DNA of 64,000 bases from Rikenella sp031551865 (GTDB lineage: Bacteria > Bacteroidota > Bacteroidia > Bacteroidales > Rikenellaceae): assembly GCA_031551865.1 (NCBI GenBank), contig JAVBMY010000001.1, positions 186,001 to 250,000 of the forward strand, given 5' to 3'. The notes below the pieces were generated by a model that was not told the origin of the DNA, ran no database searches, and was given only the letters and a program-made list of their open reading frames with translations. The position numbers and the translations under genes were made by a program. The number at the start of each line of letters is the position of its first letter. The stretch's first letter is position 1. Below, piece after piece: positions 33,574 to 43,673 of the stretch.

Positions 33574-34911
33574 TTAGCGTTCGCGGACGACGGTACGGCC
33601 GCTGATCCAGCCGCAGCTTACGGTGTAGGCTTGCCCGGGCTGCAGGTTGCGCATGAACGTCTCCTGGGTTTTCGGGAAGTTGCTTGCGTAGGAGCCGATC
33701 ATGCGGTTGATGCGTTCCACCTGAGCGGCATCGTCGGCAAAGTATTTGCGGGCCTGTTGCAGGTTGTCGACCACGAGCCAGTAGACGGTCTGTTGGTCGA
33801 AGTCGCCGCAGGCGCTTCCGCTGCCTTTGGCATAGGCGTCGGCCAGGAAAAGGTAGGCGTAGCCGTTGCCGGGTTCGAGGCTCAGCACTTGCTGTGCGGC
33901 GCTGGCGGCACCGCGGTAGTCGCCGGACGAAAGGCTGATGCCGGCGCTACGGACCAGCAGGTTGGCCTTGACCACGGGATCGCTCTGGCCTTCGAGGGCG
34001 GTACGCAGGAAGCGCTGGGCGCGTGCGTAGTCGTGTTTCTGCTCGAAGATGGCGGCGAGCTGGAGGGCCACCTCGGGCTTGGGATTGTGCTGATAGTATT
34101 TTTCAAGTATGGTCGCGTAAAAGTCGTTGTCGCAATTGGCGCGCTGAAAGAGGGCCAGGATACTCTCGACGAGCTCGGGATTGTTGGGGTCGGCTTCGTA
34201 CTGCGGGCGGTAGATTTTTTCGATGGTTTCGCAGTTGGCGGCGCCGCTGTTGGCGAACAGGATCTCGATCGCCCCTTTGGCTTCGTTGACTTCGCCGCTG
34301 ACGGGCAGTTCGCCGAGCAGAGTGTTCATGTTACCGTAGATGTCAAGCAGCTCCTCGGTGGTGATGTCGTCAAGCTTGAAGGCTTCGACGGCGGAGTTAA
34401 AGTAAAGTACCGTAAGGTCGGGGTCGAGGTGGTGCGATCCCGAGGCCAGGGCTTTTTTAACGATCTCGAAAAATTTCTCGCGTTCCGCAGGGGCGAGCTT
34501 AATGAAGTCGGTGGCTTTGGCGGCCAGGATATAGGCTTCGCCGCGCTGGGGGTGGTCGCCGAAGGCTTCGATGCGTTTGTCGTACATCCACATCAGGCTG
34601 TCGGCGTAGAGCAGGCGCTCTTCTTTGGATTTGGCGCGCTGTGCCTTGTTCCAGTATATCTCGCGGCCGCGGACATAGATGTTCATGCTGGCTTTGGGGG
34701 CGGTGTTGATCAGGCGCACTACGTAGACCGAGGCTTCGTCCCAGGCTTTGTTGTCGTAGGCATCTTTGAGCATCATCAGCAGGCGGGCGGTCTGTTCGCG
34801 GTCTTCGACGGTGGCTCCGTAGTTAGGGTCTTCGCGGTAGTCCTGGGCGCGTACGGCCGACATTCCGAAGAGTGCGAGGGCGGCGACCAGGCTGAAAATT
34901 TTGGCTTTCAT
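33574..34911 (-). CDS. Secreted TPR protein
   Basis: 445 aa with a signal peptide (MKAKIFSLVAALALFGMSAV, cleavage after RA-Q). The body is helical with TPR-like pairs; the clearest is at about residues 275-370 (KPEVALQLAAIFEQKHDYAR, GDYRGAASAAQQVLSLEPGN). One C-terminal segment reads YTVSCGWISGRTVVRER. Located between lptC and an outer-membrane protein gene. Bacteroidales clusters often contain such a periplasmic TPR protein here; its role in envelope assembly is inferred from context. Confidence 0.8.
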   Translation of the reverse strand: MKAKIFSLVAALALFGMSAVRAQDYREDPNYGATVEDREQTARLLMMLKDAYDNKAWDEASVYVVRLINTAPKASMNIYVRGREIYWNKAQRAKSKEERLLYADSLMWMYDKRIEAFGDHPQRGEAYILAAKATDFIKLAPAEREKFFEIVKKALASGSHHLDPDLTVLYFNSAVEAFKLDDITTEELLDIYGNMNTLLGELPVSGEVNEAKGAIEILFANSGAANCETIEKIYRPQYEADPNNPELVESILALFQRANCDNDFYATILEKYYQHNPKPEVALQLAAIFEQKHDYARAQRFLRTALEGQSDPVVKANLLVRSAGISLSSGDYRGAASAAQQVLSLEPGNGYAYLFLADAYAKGSGSACGDFDQQTVYWLVVDNLQQARKYFADDAAQVERINRMIGSYASNFPKTQETFMRNLQPGQAYTVSCGWISGRTVVRER

Positions 34912-35158
34912 CGTTGTGGGGAAATTTGTGGTGTTGCGTAAATATCCTCCCGGAGTGCCGGCAAGGATAAAATCCGGGTTGGTTAGGCTTTTGCGGGAGG
35001 GGGGGAGCGGTGGTTCCCTCCGGTATCTGTTGTTTCCGGCCCCCCTGCGGGAGGCGGCGTTTGTGTGTTAGACGTTGGCGGCGGGCGGCGGTTTAATAAG
35101 GCGCCGGAGCAGGCGGGGGCGTTCACAACATAGGGGCCGCCCCTGCATTGGGCGGGGA

Positions 35159-36490
35159 TTACCGGTATTTCTGTTTCACGAACCAGCCGTCGCCGTAGAG
35201 GCTGAGCGATAGGAAGAGGCGGAAGTAACGCTCCTTGACCTGTTGGTTGGCCGGGGTTCCGCGTTCGCCGTATTCGAGGCCGACGCCCACCCGGGAGTAG
35301 GTGCCTTTTTTGAGCCCGAAATCGACGCCCAGCGATACGGCCATGTCGTTCATGGTGTAGTTGTCTTTGCGCAGGTAGCTGGTGCCGTAGCGGAGCCCGG
35401 CTTTGTAGGTCCAGCGGGCCAGGGCGTTGCGGGTCGAGAAGCGGTTGGGGGTGTAGTTGGCCCCGAGCTTGAATTGTTGCTGCGCCCCGAGGGTCAGGGC
35501 CTGGTCGGCGGGTATCTCGAAAGCGCCCGACCAATCCTGGCGCTCGTAGTCGAAACCGACGCCGAACCGCGAGGTCTGGTAGTAGACGCCGGCAGCCATT
35601 TTGGCGGGGACGGCGAAGTCCCGGCGGTAGACGTTGTAGGCGACGGTATCGGCAGCAGAGCCGCCGATGCTGAGCGAGAGATCGGTATGTTTGATCGAGG
35701 TATTTACTTTCGGCTGGTAGGTGGCCCCTAAAGTGAGGGCTTTGGTTTCGGCCAGTTTGACGGTATACTGTGCACCGAATTCACCCAGCACTTTGCTGAC
35801 GTTGAGGGTTTCGCTGTTCGAGGCAGCCCGGTAGCTGTCGTTCGATATGAAGGGATAGATGATCGTGTTGTACTGCCGCTCGATGTTGCCGAACCAGTAG
35901 ATCAGGTTGGCGCCGAGCGAGAGGTTGGGGGTGATTTTGACGCCCAGGCTCATGGCGATCTGAGTGACGCCACCATCGCCGGAGTATTCGTATACGGCGC
36001 GCCCGATGTCGGAAATGACGTCGCTGTCATCGTCGATAATGCGGCTTGTGTAGCCCACGGAACTCACGGGGGTCATCGAGAACCCGAGCCCCACGCCTTT
36101 GGCCAGGGGGAAGGCGATGCCCAGGTCGTGCATGTTGAAGCTGTTGAAGCTGGTCGAGGTGTACTGGGTCTTGGAGTAGATGTTCTGCCCTTCGGCGCCG
36201 ATGTTAAACAGGGCGGATTGCTGGGGCATGGCGCTCATCGAAGCGGGGTTCAGGTAGTTGAAGTTGAAGGGGTTGCGGTAACCGACACCGATGCCGCCCA
36301 TGGCACGGTTAAACGAACTGCCGCCGACGGCGCCGTCGCCGAGGCCGTAGATGGTGTAGGGCGAGAAAGTGGTCGTGTTGCCCTGCGCGGCGGCGGGCAC
36401 CGGTGCGAGCAGGACGGCCGCCGCGAGCGCTCCGGCCATTATGCAGAGGGTGGCGCGGCGGAATGGGTATGTGTAGTTGGGTTGGGACAT
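35159..36490 (-). CDS. Outer-membrane beta-barrel protein (FadL/OmpP1-like)
   Basis: 443 aa with a signal peptide (MAGALAAAVLLAPVPAAAQ). Many alternating beta segments with aromatic girdle residues, starting YTIYGLGDGAVGGSSFNRAM and NPFNFNYLNPASMSAMPQQS, a pattern of the FadL/PorV-like family, and ending in a strand before WFVKQKYR. Probably an outer-membrane channel or structural protein. The 247-bp gap downstream (34912-35158) holds GC-rich stems only. Upstream neighbour is coaX (138-bp gap). Confidence 0.8.
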   Translation of the reverse strand: MSQPNYTYPFRRATLCIMAGALAAAVLLAPVPAAAQGNTTTFSPYTIYGLGDGAVGGSSFNRAMGGIGVGYRNPFNFNYLNPASMSAMPQQSALFNIGAEGQNIYSKTQYTSTSFNSFNMHDLGIAFPLAKGVGLGFSMTPVSSVGYTSRIIDDDSDVISDIGRAVYEYSGDGGVTQIAMSLGVKITPNLSLGANLIYWFGNIERQYNTIIYPFISNDSYRAASNSETLNVSKVLGEFGAQYTVKLAETKALTLGATYQPKVNTSIKHTDLSLSIGGSAADTVAYNVYRRDFAVPAKMAAGVYYQTSRFGVGFDYERQDWSGAFEIPADQALTLGAQQQFKLGANYTPNRFSTRNALARWTYKAGLRYGTSYLRKDNYTMNDMAVSLGVDFGLKKGTYSRVGVGLEYGERGTPANQQVKERYFRLFLSLSLYGDGWFVKQKYR

Positions 36491-36628
36491 GCTGTTTTGT
36501 TCCGTCCCGCGCGCAGGCGGGAACTGTTTGGTCGGGCGACGAGACGGGGCCGAAGGCGCTTATTACGGTTCTCCGGGGCCCGGGGGCTTGTGTCCCGGAT
36601 GATTCTGGGAAAGCGTTCCGTTCGGGGA

Positions 36629-37381
36629 TTACGGGGTTGCATTACCGTCCAATATGCGGTCGAGGCCGCGGATCACGAGGTCGCCGGCTGCAAATATCGT
36701 ATTTTTTACTTTGTCGGCAAAGAGTTTGTGGTCACCGCCGGTAAAAAAGATGGATATTTCGCCGGTTTCTTCCCTGAACCGGCTGATATAGCCTTCGATT
36801 TCGCCGAGCATCCCGAACAGGACGCCGCTTTCGATGGCCTGTCGGGTGTTGTTTCCGGTGGGCTGCGGGTCGCCGTAGGGCGGCTCGACGAGCGGCAGGC
36901 GGTCGGTGAGCCGGTGGAGCGCCTCGAAGCGCATCCTCACGCCGGGCGAGATGTTCCCCCCCAGGAATTCGCCGCTGGCGCTTACGCGGTCGATCGTGAG
37001 CGCCGACCCGAAGTCGAACACAGCAATCTCACGGCCGGGGGCCAGACTCCAGGCCCCTACGGCGGCAGCCAGCCTGTCGGTACCGAGGGTGTGCGGCGTA
37101 GCGTACCTGACGGTCAGGGGAGTGGGCGTGGAACTGTTGAAAAACAATACCTTCCCAACCAATTGTTCCACGTAGGACGTCAAGGCCGGGTCGGGATGCC
37201 GGGTCGTGGAGAGGATCGCCGCGCCGATCGTACCGCCGGGGCGTTCGCGGAGGGCGGCGGCGACCACGCCATCGACGTCTGCCGGTGCCGGGCCGCTAAA
37301 CACCTGGCTATACACGATATCGCCGCCGTGGGTCACGGCGACTTTGGCGAAGGTGTTGCCTATGTCGATGATCAGGTTCAT
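36629..37381 (-). CDS. coaX: Type III pantothenate kinase
   Basis: First step of CoA synthesis, pantothenate to 4'-phosphopantothenate. 250 aa from MNLIIDIGNTFAKVAV (ATG 37379-37381). Motifs: phosphate-binding DIGNT, HTLGTDRLAA, VFDFGSALTID and GGNISPGVRMRFEAL. Type III enzymes lack feedback inhibition by CoA. A TATCTTTG -7 box lies at 37405-37412. Confidence 0.95.
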   Translation of the reverse strand: MNLIIDIGNTFAKVAVTHGGDIVYSQVFSGPAPADVDGVVAAALRERPGGTIGAAILSTTRHPDPALTSYVEQLVGKVLFFNSSTPTPLTVRYATPHTLGTDRLAAAVGAWSLAPGREIAVFDFGSALTIDRVSASGEFLGGNISPGVRMRFEALHRLTDRLPLVEPPYGDPQPTGNNTRQAIESGVLFGMLGEIEGYISRFREETGEISIFFTGGDHKLFADKVKNTIFAAGDLVIRGLDRILDGNATP

Positions 37382-37404
37382 GGATAGTAACAGTCGGGGC
37401 AGGC

Positions 37405-37412
37405 CAAAGATA
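37405..37412 (-). promoter_or_regulatory. -7 box of coaX
   Basis: TATCTTTG on the minus strand, 23 nt upstream of the coaX ATG. No clear -33 TTG. Confidence 0.5.
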
Positions 37413-37615
37413 GGAATTTTGCGGTTGGGATATCTATGTCGGCCGCGTATAAAGCGCGGCCCGCTTTCTCCGGTTTTGACGGTCGAGCGGCGCGCGATAA
37501 GCGCGCGTAGCAAGGCCAGGCGCCCGGCCCCAAGGGCTTTGCCCGTTGGGGACTGGGGCCGGACGCTTCTTTCTCTGTGAAGGGCACGTCGGCTAATCTC
37601 CCGCGTGGCCGCATG

Positions 37616-40600
37616 CTATTCCACCAGCCCTTCGAGCACGGCGCGCAGCGCGCCCGGCGTGGCCACATGTTCGACGGCGAGCGAGAGGCGGCCGCTGGCA
37701 TTGTTCAGACGGAGGCGCCCGGCGTCGGCGCCCACGTGCCGCAGGATCGTGCCGAAACGCTCGCTCTTGTAGAACGGTGAATTGCTGTCGCCCACGAACC
37801 AGAGCACGGCCTTGCGTCCCTTGAGCACAATGCGTTCGATGCCGCACGCGGCGGCCACCTGCCGCAGCCGCACCACTTCGAACAGTTCAGCGGCCTCGGG
37901 GGGCGGTTCGCCAAAACGGTCGCGCAAGGCAGCGATGAATTTGTCGAGGTTTTCGGGCGAAGTGATGCCGTCGATTTCGCGGTAAAGGCGCAGCTTCTCG
38001 GACGTGCTGGGCACATAGTCGTCGGGCAGGCGCGCCGGGGTGTCGCTCTCGACCACGCAGTCGATGGCTGTCATCTCGGGTTCGAGGCCCTGTTCCTCGC
38101 GGAGCTCGGCCACTGCCTCGGCCATGATCTTCTGGTAGGTTTCGAAGCCGATGTCGGCCACGAAGCCGCTCTGCTCGGCCCCCAGGATGTTGCCCGCCCC
38201 GCGGATGTCCAAGTCCTGCATGGCGATATTGAGCCCCGAGCCCAGGTCGGAAAACTCCTCGATGGCGCGCAGGCGGCGGTGTCCCTCGTCGGTGATGCCC
38301 GCGCCGTCGGGCGGGATCAGCAGGTAGCAGTAGGCCTTGCGGTTGGTGCGCCCCACGCGGCCGCGCAACTGGTGCAGGTCAGACAGGCCGAACCGCTGGG
38401 CGTTGTTGATGATGATCGTGTTGGCATTCGGGATGTCGATGCCGGATTCGATAATGGTCGTGGCGATAAGAATGTCATACTCGCCGTAGATGAAATCCAT
38501 CATCACGCGTTCGAGCTTTTCGGCGGGCATCTGGCCGTGGCCGATGGCGATGCGGGCCTCGGGCGCCAGCTTTTGGATGCGGGCGGCCATCGACTCGATG
38601 TTGTCGACCCGGTTGTGCAGGAAAAAGGCCTGCCCGCCCCGTTGGAGCTCGGCCTCTAAAGCCTCGCGGATCGTGTCTTCGTTGTAGACCAGCACGTGGG
38701 TCTCGACGGGCTGGCGGTTGGGCGGCGGGGTATTGATGATCGACAGGTCGCGCGCGCCCATCAGCGAGAACTGCAGCGTGCGCGGGATGGGGGTGGCCGT
38801 CAGGGTGAGCGTGTCGACGTTGGCCTTGAGCGATCGTAGGCGCTCCTTGTTGGCTACGCCGAACTTCTGCTCCTCGTCGATGATCAGCAGCCCGAGGTCG
38901 TGGAATTGCACGTTCTTGCCCAGCAGGCGGTGGGTGCCGATGATGATGTCGATCTTGCCTGCGTATAAATCCGCAAGAATTTCGGAGGCCTGCCTGGCGG
39001 TTTTTGCGCGCGAGAAATTCTCGATGCGCACCGGGAATTCACGGAGGCGCCGCGTGAAAGTGCGGTAGTGCTGCAACGAGAGGATGGTGGTAGGCACCAG
39101 CACAGCCACCTGCTTGCCGTCGGTGGCGGCCTTGAAGGCGGCGCGCACGGCGATCTCGGTCTTGCCGAAACCCACGTCGCCGCACACGAGCCTGTCCATG
39201 GGTACGGCAGCCTCCATGTCGGCCTTGACGGCGGCCGTGGCGCTCTGCTGGTCGGGGGTGTCCTCGTAGATAAACGACGCTTCGAGCTCCTGTTGCAGGT
39301 AGCTGTCGGGCGAATAGGCGAACCCGGGGGTGGCTTTGCGTTTGGCGTAAAGGGCGGTCAGCTCGCGGGCGATGTCCTTGACGCGGCTTTTGGCGGTATG
39401 CTTGAGTTTCTGCCAGGCGCCGCTGCCGAGCTTATGGACCTTGGGCTCGGGCGAGTCGGCGTCTTTATATTTGCTGATGCGGTGCAGCGAGTGGATGTTG
39501 ACCATCAGCACGTCGCCGTCGCGGTAGACCAGCTTGACGAATTCGCGCACGAGGCCCTGCGGGTCGGTTTGCCGCACGAGGCCGCCGAAACGGCCTACGC
39601 CGTGGTCGATGTGCACCACGTAGTCGCCCATTTTCAAGGAGTTGAGTTCAGCGATGGTGAAGCTGCCCGCACGGTCGATCTCTTTCGGGACGGTATAGCG
39701 CTGAAACCTGTTGAAAATCTGGTGGTCGGTATAGAGGGCGATCCCGGCGCCCGGCAGTACGAAGCCGCCGTGCAGGGTGAGGGTCACGTGCCCGAGCGGG
39801 GCCTTGGCGGCGGACACCTCGGCGAGGATGTTCTCCAGCCGTTCCATCTGCGCATAATTCTCGGTTAAGACATAAGTCTTAATGCCGGCAGCCGCTTTCT
39901 CGGCGATGTCGTCGGCCAGCAATTGAAAATTTTTATTGAAAGCGGGCTGGGGGACGGCACCGAGGTCTATTTCATCGTCGGCGGGACGTTCGTTGACCGA
40001 GGTGCTGCCGAGGGTCACGTAGCGCCAGGCGGCGGTTTCGGCTGCGAAGGCGCGGCGACTGGTGACCTGGTTGTCGATCTCGCGCGGTTCTTTGAGTTCC
40101 TGCAATAACTTCGACCGCACATTGTCGATCTTGGCGAGGGCCTGCTCGGCATTGTATAACCAGAGGGTCACGGCCCCGGAGCCGATGTATTCGGCGAGGC
40201 TTACCCGCTGCTCGGCCAACACGGGGTTTTTAAGGTTGGGCACTATATCGACCTCGTCGCGGGTGTCGATCGAGAGTTGGGTGCCGATGTTGAAGATGCG
40301 GATCGATTCGACGGTGTCGCCGAAAAAGTCGAGGCGGTAGGGGTGGTTGTCGGCGAACGAGAAGATGTCGATGATGCCTCCCCGGCGCGAATATTGGCCG
40401 GGCTCACCCACGAAATCGGTTTTTTCGAACAGGTATTGTTGAAGAATCTCCTCGACAAAGTCCATGCCGACATCCTCGCCCTTGCGCAGCCGCAGGGTGT
40501 TGTCGGTGAGCCTGCCGGGGTCGACGACTTTCTCGGCAATGGCCTCGGAATAAGTGCAGATAATGGGTGTCGAGGCCGCCAGCCGGTTGGCCAGTACGGC

Positions 40601-40927
40601 CAACACGGCGGTGCGTTGCACGATGCCTGCGGCGTCTTCGCTCTGGGTCTGCACCGAACGCTTGAAGGCGGTCGGGAAGAAGAGAGCGGCATCCGGGCCG
40701 TAGAGGTTGATCAGGTCGTTGCACAGGTAAGCCGCGGCATCGCGATCTTCGCCCACGATGATATGCACATCGCCCGCGGCTCGCTGCGCAGCCTCGCCCG
40801 CCAGAAACGACAATAACGACCCGCCCGCTCCCCTGACTTTCAGGGTGCGGGTGGTCTCAAATTTTTCGATAAACTGCCCCATCGCCTCGCTCGAAGCGAT
40901 GAGGCCCTTCAACTGTTCGACAGTCAT
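37616..40927 (-). CDS. mfd: Transcription-repair coupling factor
   Basis: Removes RNA polymerase stalled at lesions and recruits UvrA. 1103 aa from MTVEQLKGLIASSEAMGQFI. Domain order: UvrB-like N-terminal region, the CarD-like RNA-polymerase-interaction domain (MGDYVVHIDHGVGRFGGLV at about residue 440), helicase Walker A (CGDVGFGKTEIA), DEEQ box (LLIIDEEQKFG), TATPIPRTLQFS, the helicase C-domain (QLRGRVGRTNRKAYCYLL) and the TRCF C-terminal domain. An alternative start 11 codons upstream has no support. Confidence 0.97.
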   Translation of the reverse strand: MTVEQLKGLIASSEAMGQFIEKFETTRTLKVRGAGGSLLSFLAGEAAQRAAGDVHIIVGEDRDAAAYLCNDLINLYGPDAALFFPTAFKRSVQTQSEDAAGIVQRTAVLAVLANRLAASTPIICTYSEAIAEKVVDPGRLTDNTLRLRKGEDVGMDFVEEILQQYLFEKTDFVGEPGQYSRRGGIIDIFSFADNHPYRLDFFGDTVESIRIFNIGTQLSIDTRDEVDIVPNLKNPVLAEQRVSLAEYIGSGAVTLWLYNAEQALAKIDNVRSKLLQELKEPREIDNQVTSRRAFAAETAAWRYVTLGSTSVNERPADDEIDLGAVPQPAFNKNFQLLADDIAEKAAAGIKTYVLTENYAQMERLENILAEVSAAKAPLGHVTLTLHGGFVLPGAGIALYTDHQIFNRFQRYTVPKEIDRAGSFTIAELNSLKMGDYVVHIDHGVGRFGGLVRQTDPQGLVREFVKLVYRDGDVLMVNIHSLHRISKYKDADSPEPKVHKLGSGAWQKLKHTAKSRVKDIARELTALYAKRKATPGFAYSPDSYLQQELEASFIYEDTPDQQSATAAVKADMEAAVPMDRLVCGDVGFGKTEIAVRAAFKAATDGKQVAVLVPTTILSLQHYRTFTRRLREFPVRIENFSRAKTARQASEILADLYAGKIDIIIGTHRLLGKNVQFHDLGLLIIDEEQKFGVANKERLRSLKANVDTLTLTATPIPRTLQFSLMGARDLSIINTPPPNRQPVETHVLVYNEDTIREALEAELQRGGQAFFLHNRVDNIESMAARIQKLAPEARIAIGHGQMPAEKLERVMMDFIYGEYDILIATTIIESGIDIPNANTIIINNAQRFGLSDLHQLRGRVGRTNRKAYCYLLIPPDGAGITDEGHRRLRAIEEFSDLGSGLNIAMQDLDIRGAGNILGAEQSGFVADIGFETYQKIMAEAVAELREEQGLEPEMTAIDCVVESDTPARLPDDYVPSTSEKLRLYREIDGITSPENLDKFIAALRDRFGEPPPEAAELFEVVRLRQVAAACGIERIVLKGRKAVLWFVGDSNSPFYKSERFGTILRHVGADAGRLRLNNASGRLSLAVEHVATPGALRAVLEGLVE

Positions 40928-40970
40928 ATATTTCGATGCACGCGAGCCGCGTCGGTGCATGGTGATTTCT

Positions 40971-41060
40971 CGTCATTGCGAGGAACTTTGCGACAAAGCC
41001 CCCCCCCTTCATTGGTTAGGAAGATTGCTTCGCGGCCTACGGGGCCTTCTCGCAATGACG
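40971..41060. repeat. CGTCATTGCGAGGA-type palindromic repeat, copy 2
   Basis: CGTCATTGCGAGGAAC ... TTCTCGCAATGACG between mfd and the TlpA-like gene. Contains a run of nine C at 40999-41007. Confidence 0.8.
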
Positions 41061-41100
41061 TCAAAAAGGCATGAAACCGCCCGCAGCGCGATCCCGTACG

Positions 41101-42255
41101 TTACTGGCCGAGAAGTTCGGCGAGTTTGGCTTCGAGATCGGCACCGCGCAGGTTGGTGGCGACGATGACGCCGTCATTACGAATCAGGAAATTCGAGGGG
41201 ATGCTTTCGACGCCGTAGAGGCGTGCCGTTTCATTCTCGGCAACCCAGCGGTGAGTCTGGAGCGCAGAGACATTGGGCCACGTGAAGCCGTCGTCGCACA
41301 TCGCCTTTTTCCAGGCGTCGGCCGCTTCGGGCTTATCGAGCGACACCCCGTAGATCTCGAACCCGAGGCCGTGGTACTTTTGATAGGCGGCCACCAGGTG
41401 CGGGCTTTCGCGGCGGCAGGGACCGCACCACGAAGCCCAAAAATCCAGCAGCACGTATTTATTATTACGCGCAAGCACGTCCGAGAGTTTTACGGACTGC
41501 CCGGTGGAGTCGGCCAACTCGATATCGATGTAGCGGCCGGAGCGTTTCATCAGCATAAAACGGGCGCGGTCGAGGTAGGCCGAGCTGACCGACGGGTCGA
41601 TCGAGGCGATACCCGCTTCGAGCTTGTCGAGCGGCGTCCAGCCGGCGATCGAGGCCAGCAGAAGCGCCCCGGTCATGTTGTCGCGATTCAGGGCGATGTT
41701 CGCATAGGCCAACGAATCCAGTATTTCCCCCGGCGCTTTGTCGGTGCGTCTCGTTTCGGCGAGGGCCAGCATGTCACGGACGATCGCTTCCCACTTCAAG
41801 GTCAGGGGCGAGGTGCTGGTGACTTTCGGCAAGTCCGCGGCCGAAGTCGCGGGCACGGTACCTTCGATGGTCGTCTGCCCGTTGTCGAGCAAGAAGGAGG
41901 CGACGGGCCTTGTTTTCTGTATCGTTTCGAAGTTCGTTTTGTCGAGCGCCCGGGCGGGCATCAGGCAGGCGATGACCGGCTCGGCGACTTGGCCGCGAAA
42001 CGTGAAAGCGCCCTCAGGCGACACCAGTGCCGAGTCGGAGGCTTCGGCCGGGAATTCGGTTTTTCCGCCGCGGGCGATGCCGAGGTAGATTGTGGTGTTT
42101 TCGAGCCCTTTGAGGGTACCCGTGACGGTGTATCCACCCGACACGGGGGCGGTTCGCGAGGTGACGGTTTTGGGGCTCGTGGGCTGTTGGGCGGCGGCTT
42201 CTGCGCAGAAGCCGGCAAGAAGCAGTACGGCTGCTGAGATTAGTAATTTTTGCAT
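41101..42255 (-). CDS. TlpA-like thiol-disulfide protein with DUF4369 domain
   Basis: 384 aa with a signal peptide (MQKLLISAAVLLLAGFCAEA). Residues 40-135 form a DUF4369-like beta domain (YTVTGTLKGLENTTIYLGIA); the C-terminal thioredoxin fold carries WCGPC at residues 276-280 and a cis-Pro loop (ESIPSNFLIRND). Periplasmic reduction or cytochrome/oxidative folding is the general family role; the client is unknown. Both active-site Cys are present. Confidence 0.9.
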   Translation of the reverse strand: MQKLLISAAVLLLAGFCAEAAAQQPTSPKTVTSRTAPVSGGYTVTGTLKGLENTTIYLGIARGGKTEFPAEASDSALVSPEGAFTFRGQVAEPVIACLMPARALDKTNFETIQKTRPVASFLLDNGQTTIEGTVPATSAADLPKVTSTSPLTLKWEAIVRDMLALAETRRTDKAPGEILDSLAYANIALNRDNMTGALLLASIAGWTPLDKLEAGIASIDPSVSSAYLDRARFMLMKRSGRYIDIELADSTGQSVKLSDVLARNNKYVLLDFWASWCGPCRRESPHLVAAYQKYHGLGFEIYGVSLDKPEAADAWKKAMCDDGFTWPNVSALQTHRWVAENETARLYGVESIPSNFLIRNDGVIVATNLRGADLEAKLAELLGQ

Positions 42256-42458
42256 GGTTTGATGCGGGTTTGATTATGGGCGGCCGCGCTTTACGCGCGC
42301 CCGAATTTCTCTGAGCCTTGCGGCCGCTCTGCGAAATGGCTTTAGCATGTAGCAAGCGGCACGGCCACCCCAATTCGCTACGCAAACTGCGCGGGTGGGG
42401 TGGGCGCGAGTTTTTCCGAAAAAGGTTCACGCGCCGGCGGGGGCCGGGCGATCCTTAT

Positions 42459-43484
42459 TTATTCGGCCTTAACGCCGGGCGTCGTGCCTTCCATACGCAC
42501 CGTCATGAAAATCGCCTCGATCTGGCGGATGAAATTGCGTTTGCCGAGCCGCTGTTTGTCGGTGGGCGAGTAGACGTAGCCGTCGATGGCGATCATGCGG
42601 TTGTTTACCAGGTCGTAGGTGGTGTAATTGCGGAACGGGCCGCCCATGAAGTCGTTCTCGACGCGCCAGAAACCACTCACGAGGTTCCACTGGCGGCCGT
42701 AGGCGGTGAATATTTCCTGTTCGACGGGTACGGCGGTGCTGGTGGTCATGTAGCTGCCGTCGACCGGGCCGGGCACTTTGGCCACGGCGGCGTTACGGGC
42801 GGCGATAATGCTGACCGCCAAGTCGTTGTGCCAGAGGGTGGTGTCGGCCGGGTAGGTGTAGATGATGAACCCGATGCTCGAAAGGGCCATTTCGTACGAG
42901 ACCCACAGGAAGCCGGGCTGCTCGTTGCGCACGGTGTAGCCTTTGGGGATGCAGATGTCGAAACCGAATTTTTGTTTGACCAACTCGTTGATTTTCGTGT
43001 CGGTGGTCTGGCAGGCGCGTTTCATGAAACGGTCGCGCTCGGCAATGCTGTAGAGCGACACGAGCTCGTCGTGGTAACGCCACAGGTAAGAGGCGAGCGA
43101 GTCGGCCGTGGGGGCGGTCACGCTGATCACCAACTGGGGCTGGGCGTACATGTCGTAGCGGGCCGACATGGCGGCGCTGTCGGCGGCCGGGTCGATCTTC
43201 AGAGTCAGCAGGTTGCGGTGTTTGCTGAGGGGCTTGTTGAAAGCCTCGGGCGTCACGCGTAGCACGTCGTAGATGGGTTCGGGCTGGTTGGTCATTTCGA
43301 CCTCCTGCCCGAAGATGGCGCGGACAGTATCGCCTGCAGTGCTTTCCCAGGCGTTGTTCGGCGAGACGACCAGAATCTCATAGGGCTGGCCGGTCGACGA
43401 GGGGAGGACATCGCCCGAGCAACCGCTGAGGATGAGCCCGGCGGCGAGGGCGGACACGAAGGAGAAGAGGCTTCGCTGTTTCAT
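42459..43484 (-). CDS. DUF4837 lipoprotein
   Basis: 341 aa from MKQRSLFSFVSALAAGLILS with lipobox LSGC. The body matches the Bacteroidetes DUF4837 pattern (PYEILVVSPNNAWESTAGD, GDTVRAIFGQEVEMTNQPEP, FLWVSYEMALSSIGFIIYTY). Function unknown. A -7 box is at 43603-43610, divergent from the deacetylase promoter. The gap downstream (42256-42458) holds a GCCACCCC/GGGGTGGG stem. Confidence 0.8.
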   Translation of the reverse strand: MKQRSLFSFVSALAAGLILSGCSGDVLPSSTGQPYEILVVSPNNAWESTAGDTVRAIFGQEVEMTNQPEPIYDVLRVTPEAFNKPLSKHRNLLTLKIDPAADSAAMSARYDMYAQPQLVISVTAPTADSLASYLWRYHDELVSLYSIAERDRFMKRACQTTDTKINELVKQKFGFDICIPKGYTVRNEQPGFLWVSYEMALSSIGFIIYTYPADTTLWHNDLAVSIIAARNAAVAKVPGPVDGSYMTTSTAVPVEQEIFTAYGRQWNLVSGFWRVENDFMGGPFRNYTTYDLVNNRMIAIDGYVYSPTDKQRLGKRNFIRQIEAIFMTVRMEGTTPGVKAE

Positions 43485-43602
43485 GGCGTTATTTTTTAGG
43501 GGTTCAAAGGAGGGGAAGGGGGTGAATTCCATCCGTCGTTTTCACGCCGGGCATCGCCCGTTCAACAGCCGTGCCCTTGCGAATCAAAACGGGAGGTATC
43601 TG

Positions 43603-43610
43603 CAAAGGTA
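43603..43610 (-). promoter_or_regulatory. -7 box of the DUF4837 gene
   Basis: TACCTTTG on the minus strand, about 120 nt upstream of the DUF4837 start. Divergent from the deacetylase -7 box 26 bp away. Confidence 0.45.
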
Positions 43611-43636
43611 TTGAAAAATTCGGGGCTATTTATACC

Positions 43637-43644
43637 TATCTTTG
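43637..43644 (+). promoter_or_regulatory. -7 box of the polysaccharide deacetylase gene
   Basis: TATCTTTG followed by C, with TTG at 43611-43613 (23-nt spacer, slightly long). Predicted start about 43651, which decides that translation begins at 43662 or 43674, not at the upstream TTG. Confidence 0.5.
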
Positions 43645-43673
43645 CGGTGGCATACGTTTGTATGGCAATACGC

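Noticed and set aside
39068..39868. 266-codon plus-strand frame opposite mfd
   Set aside because: Shadow of mfd; no domain, no start signal.
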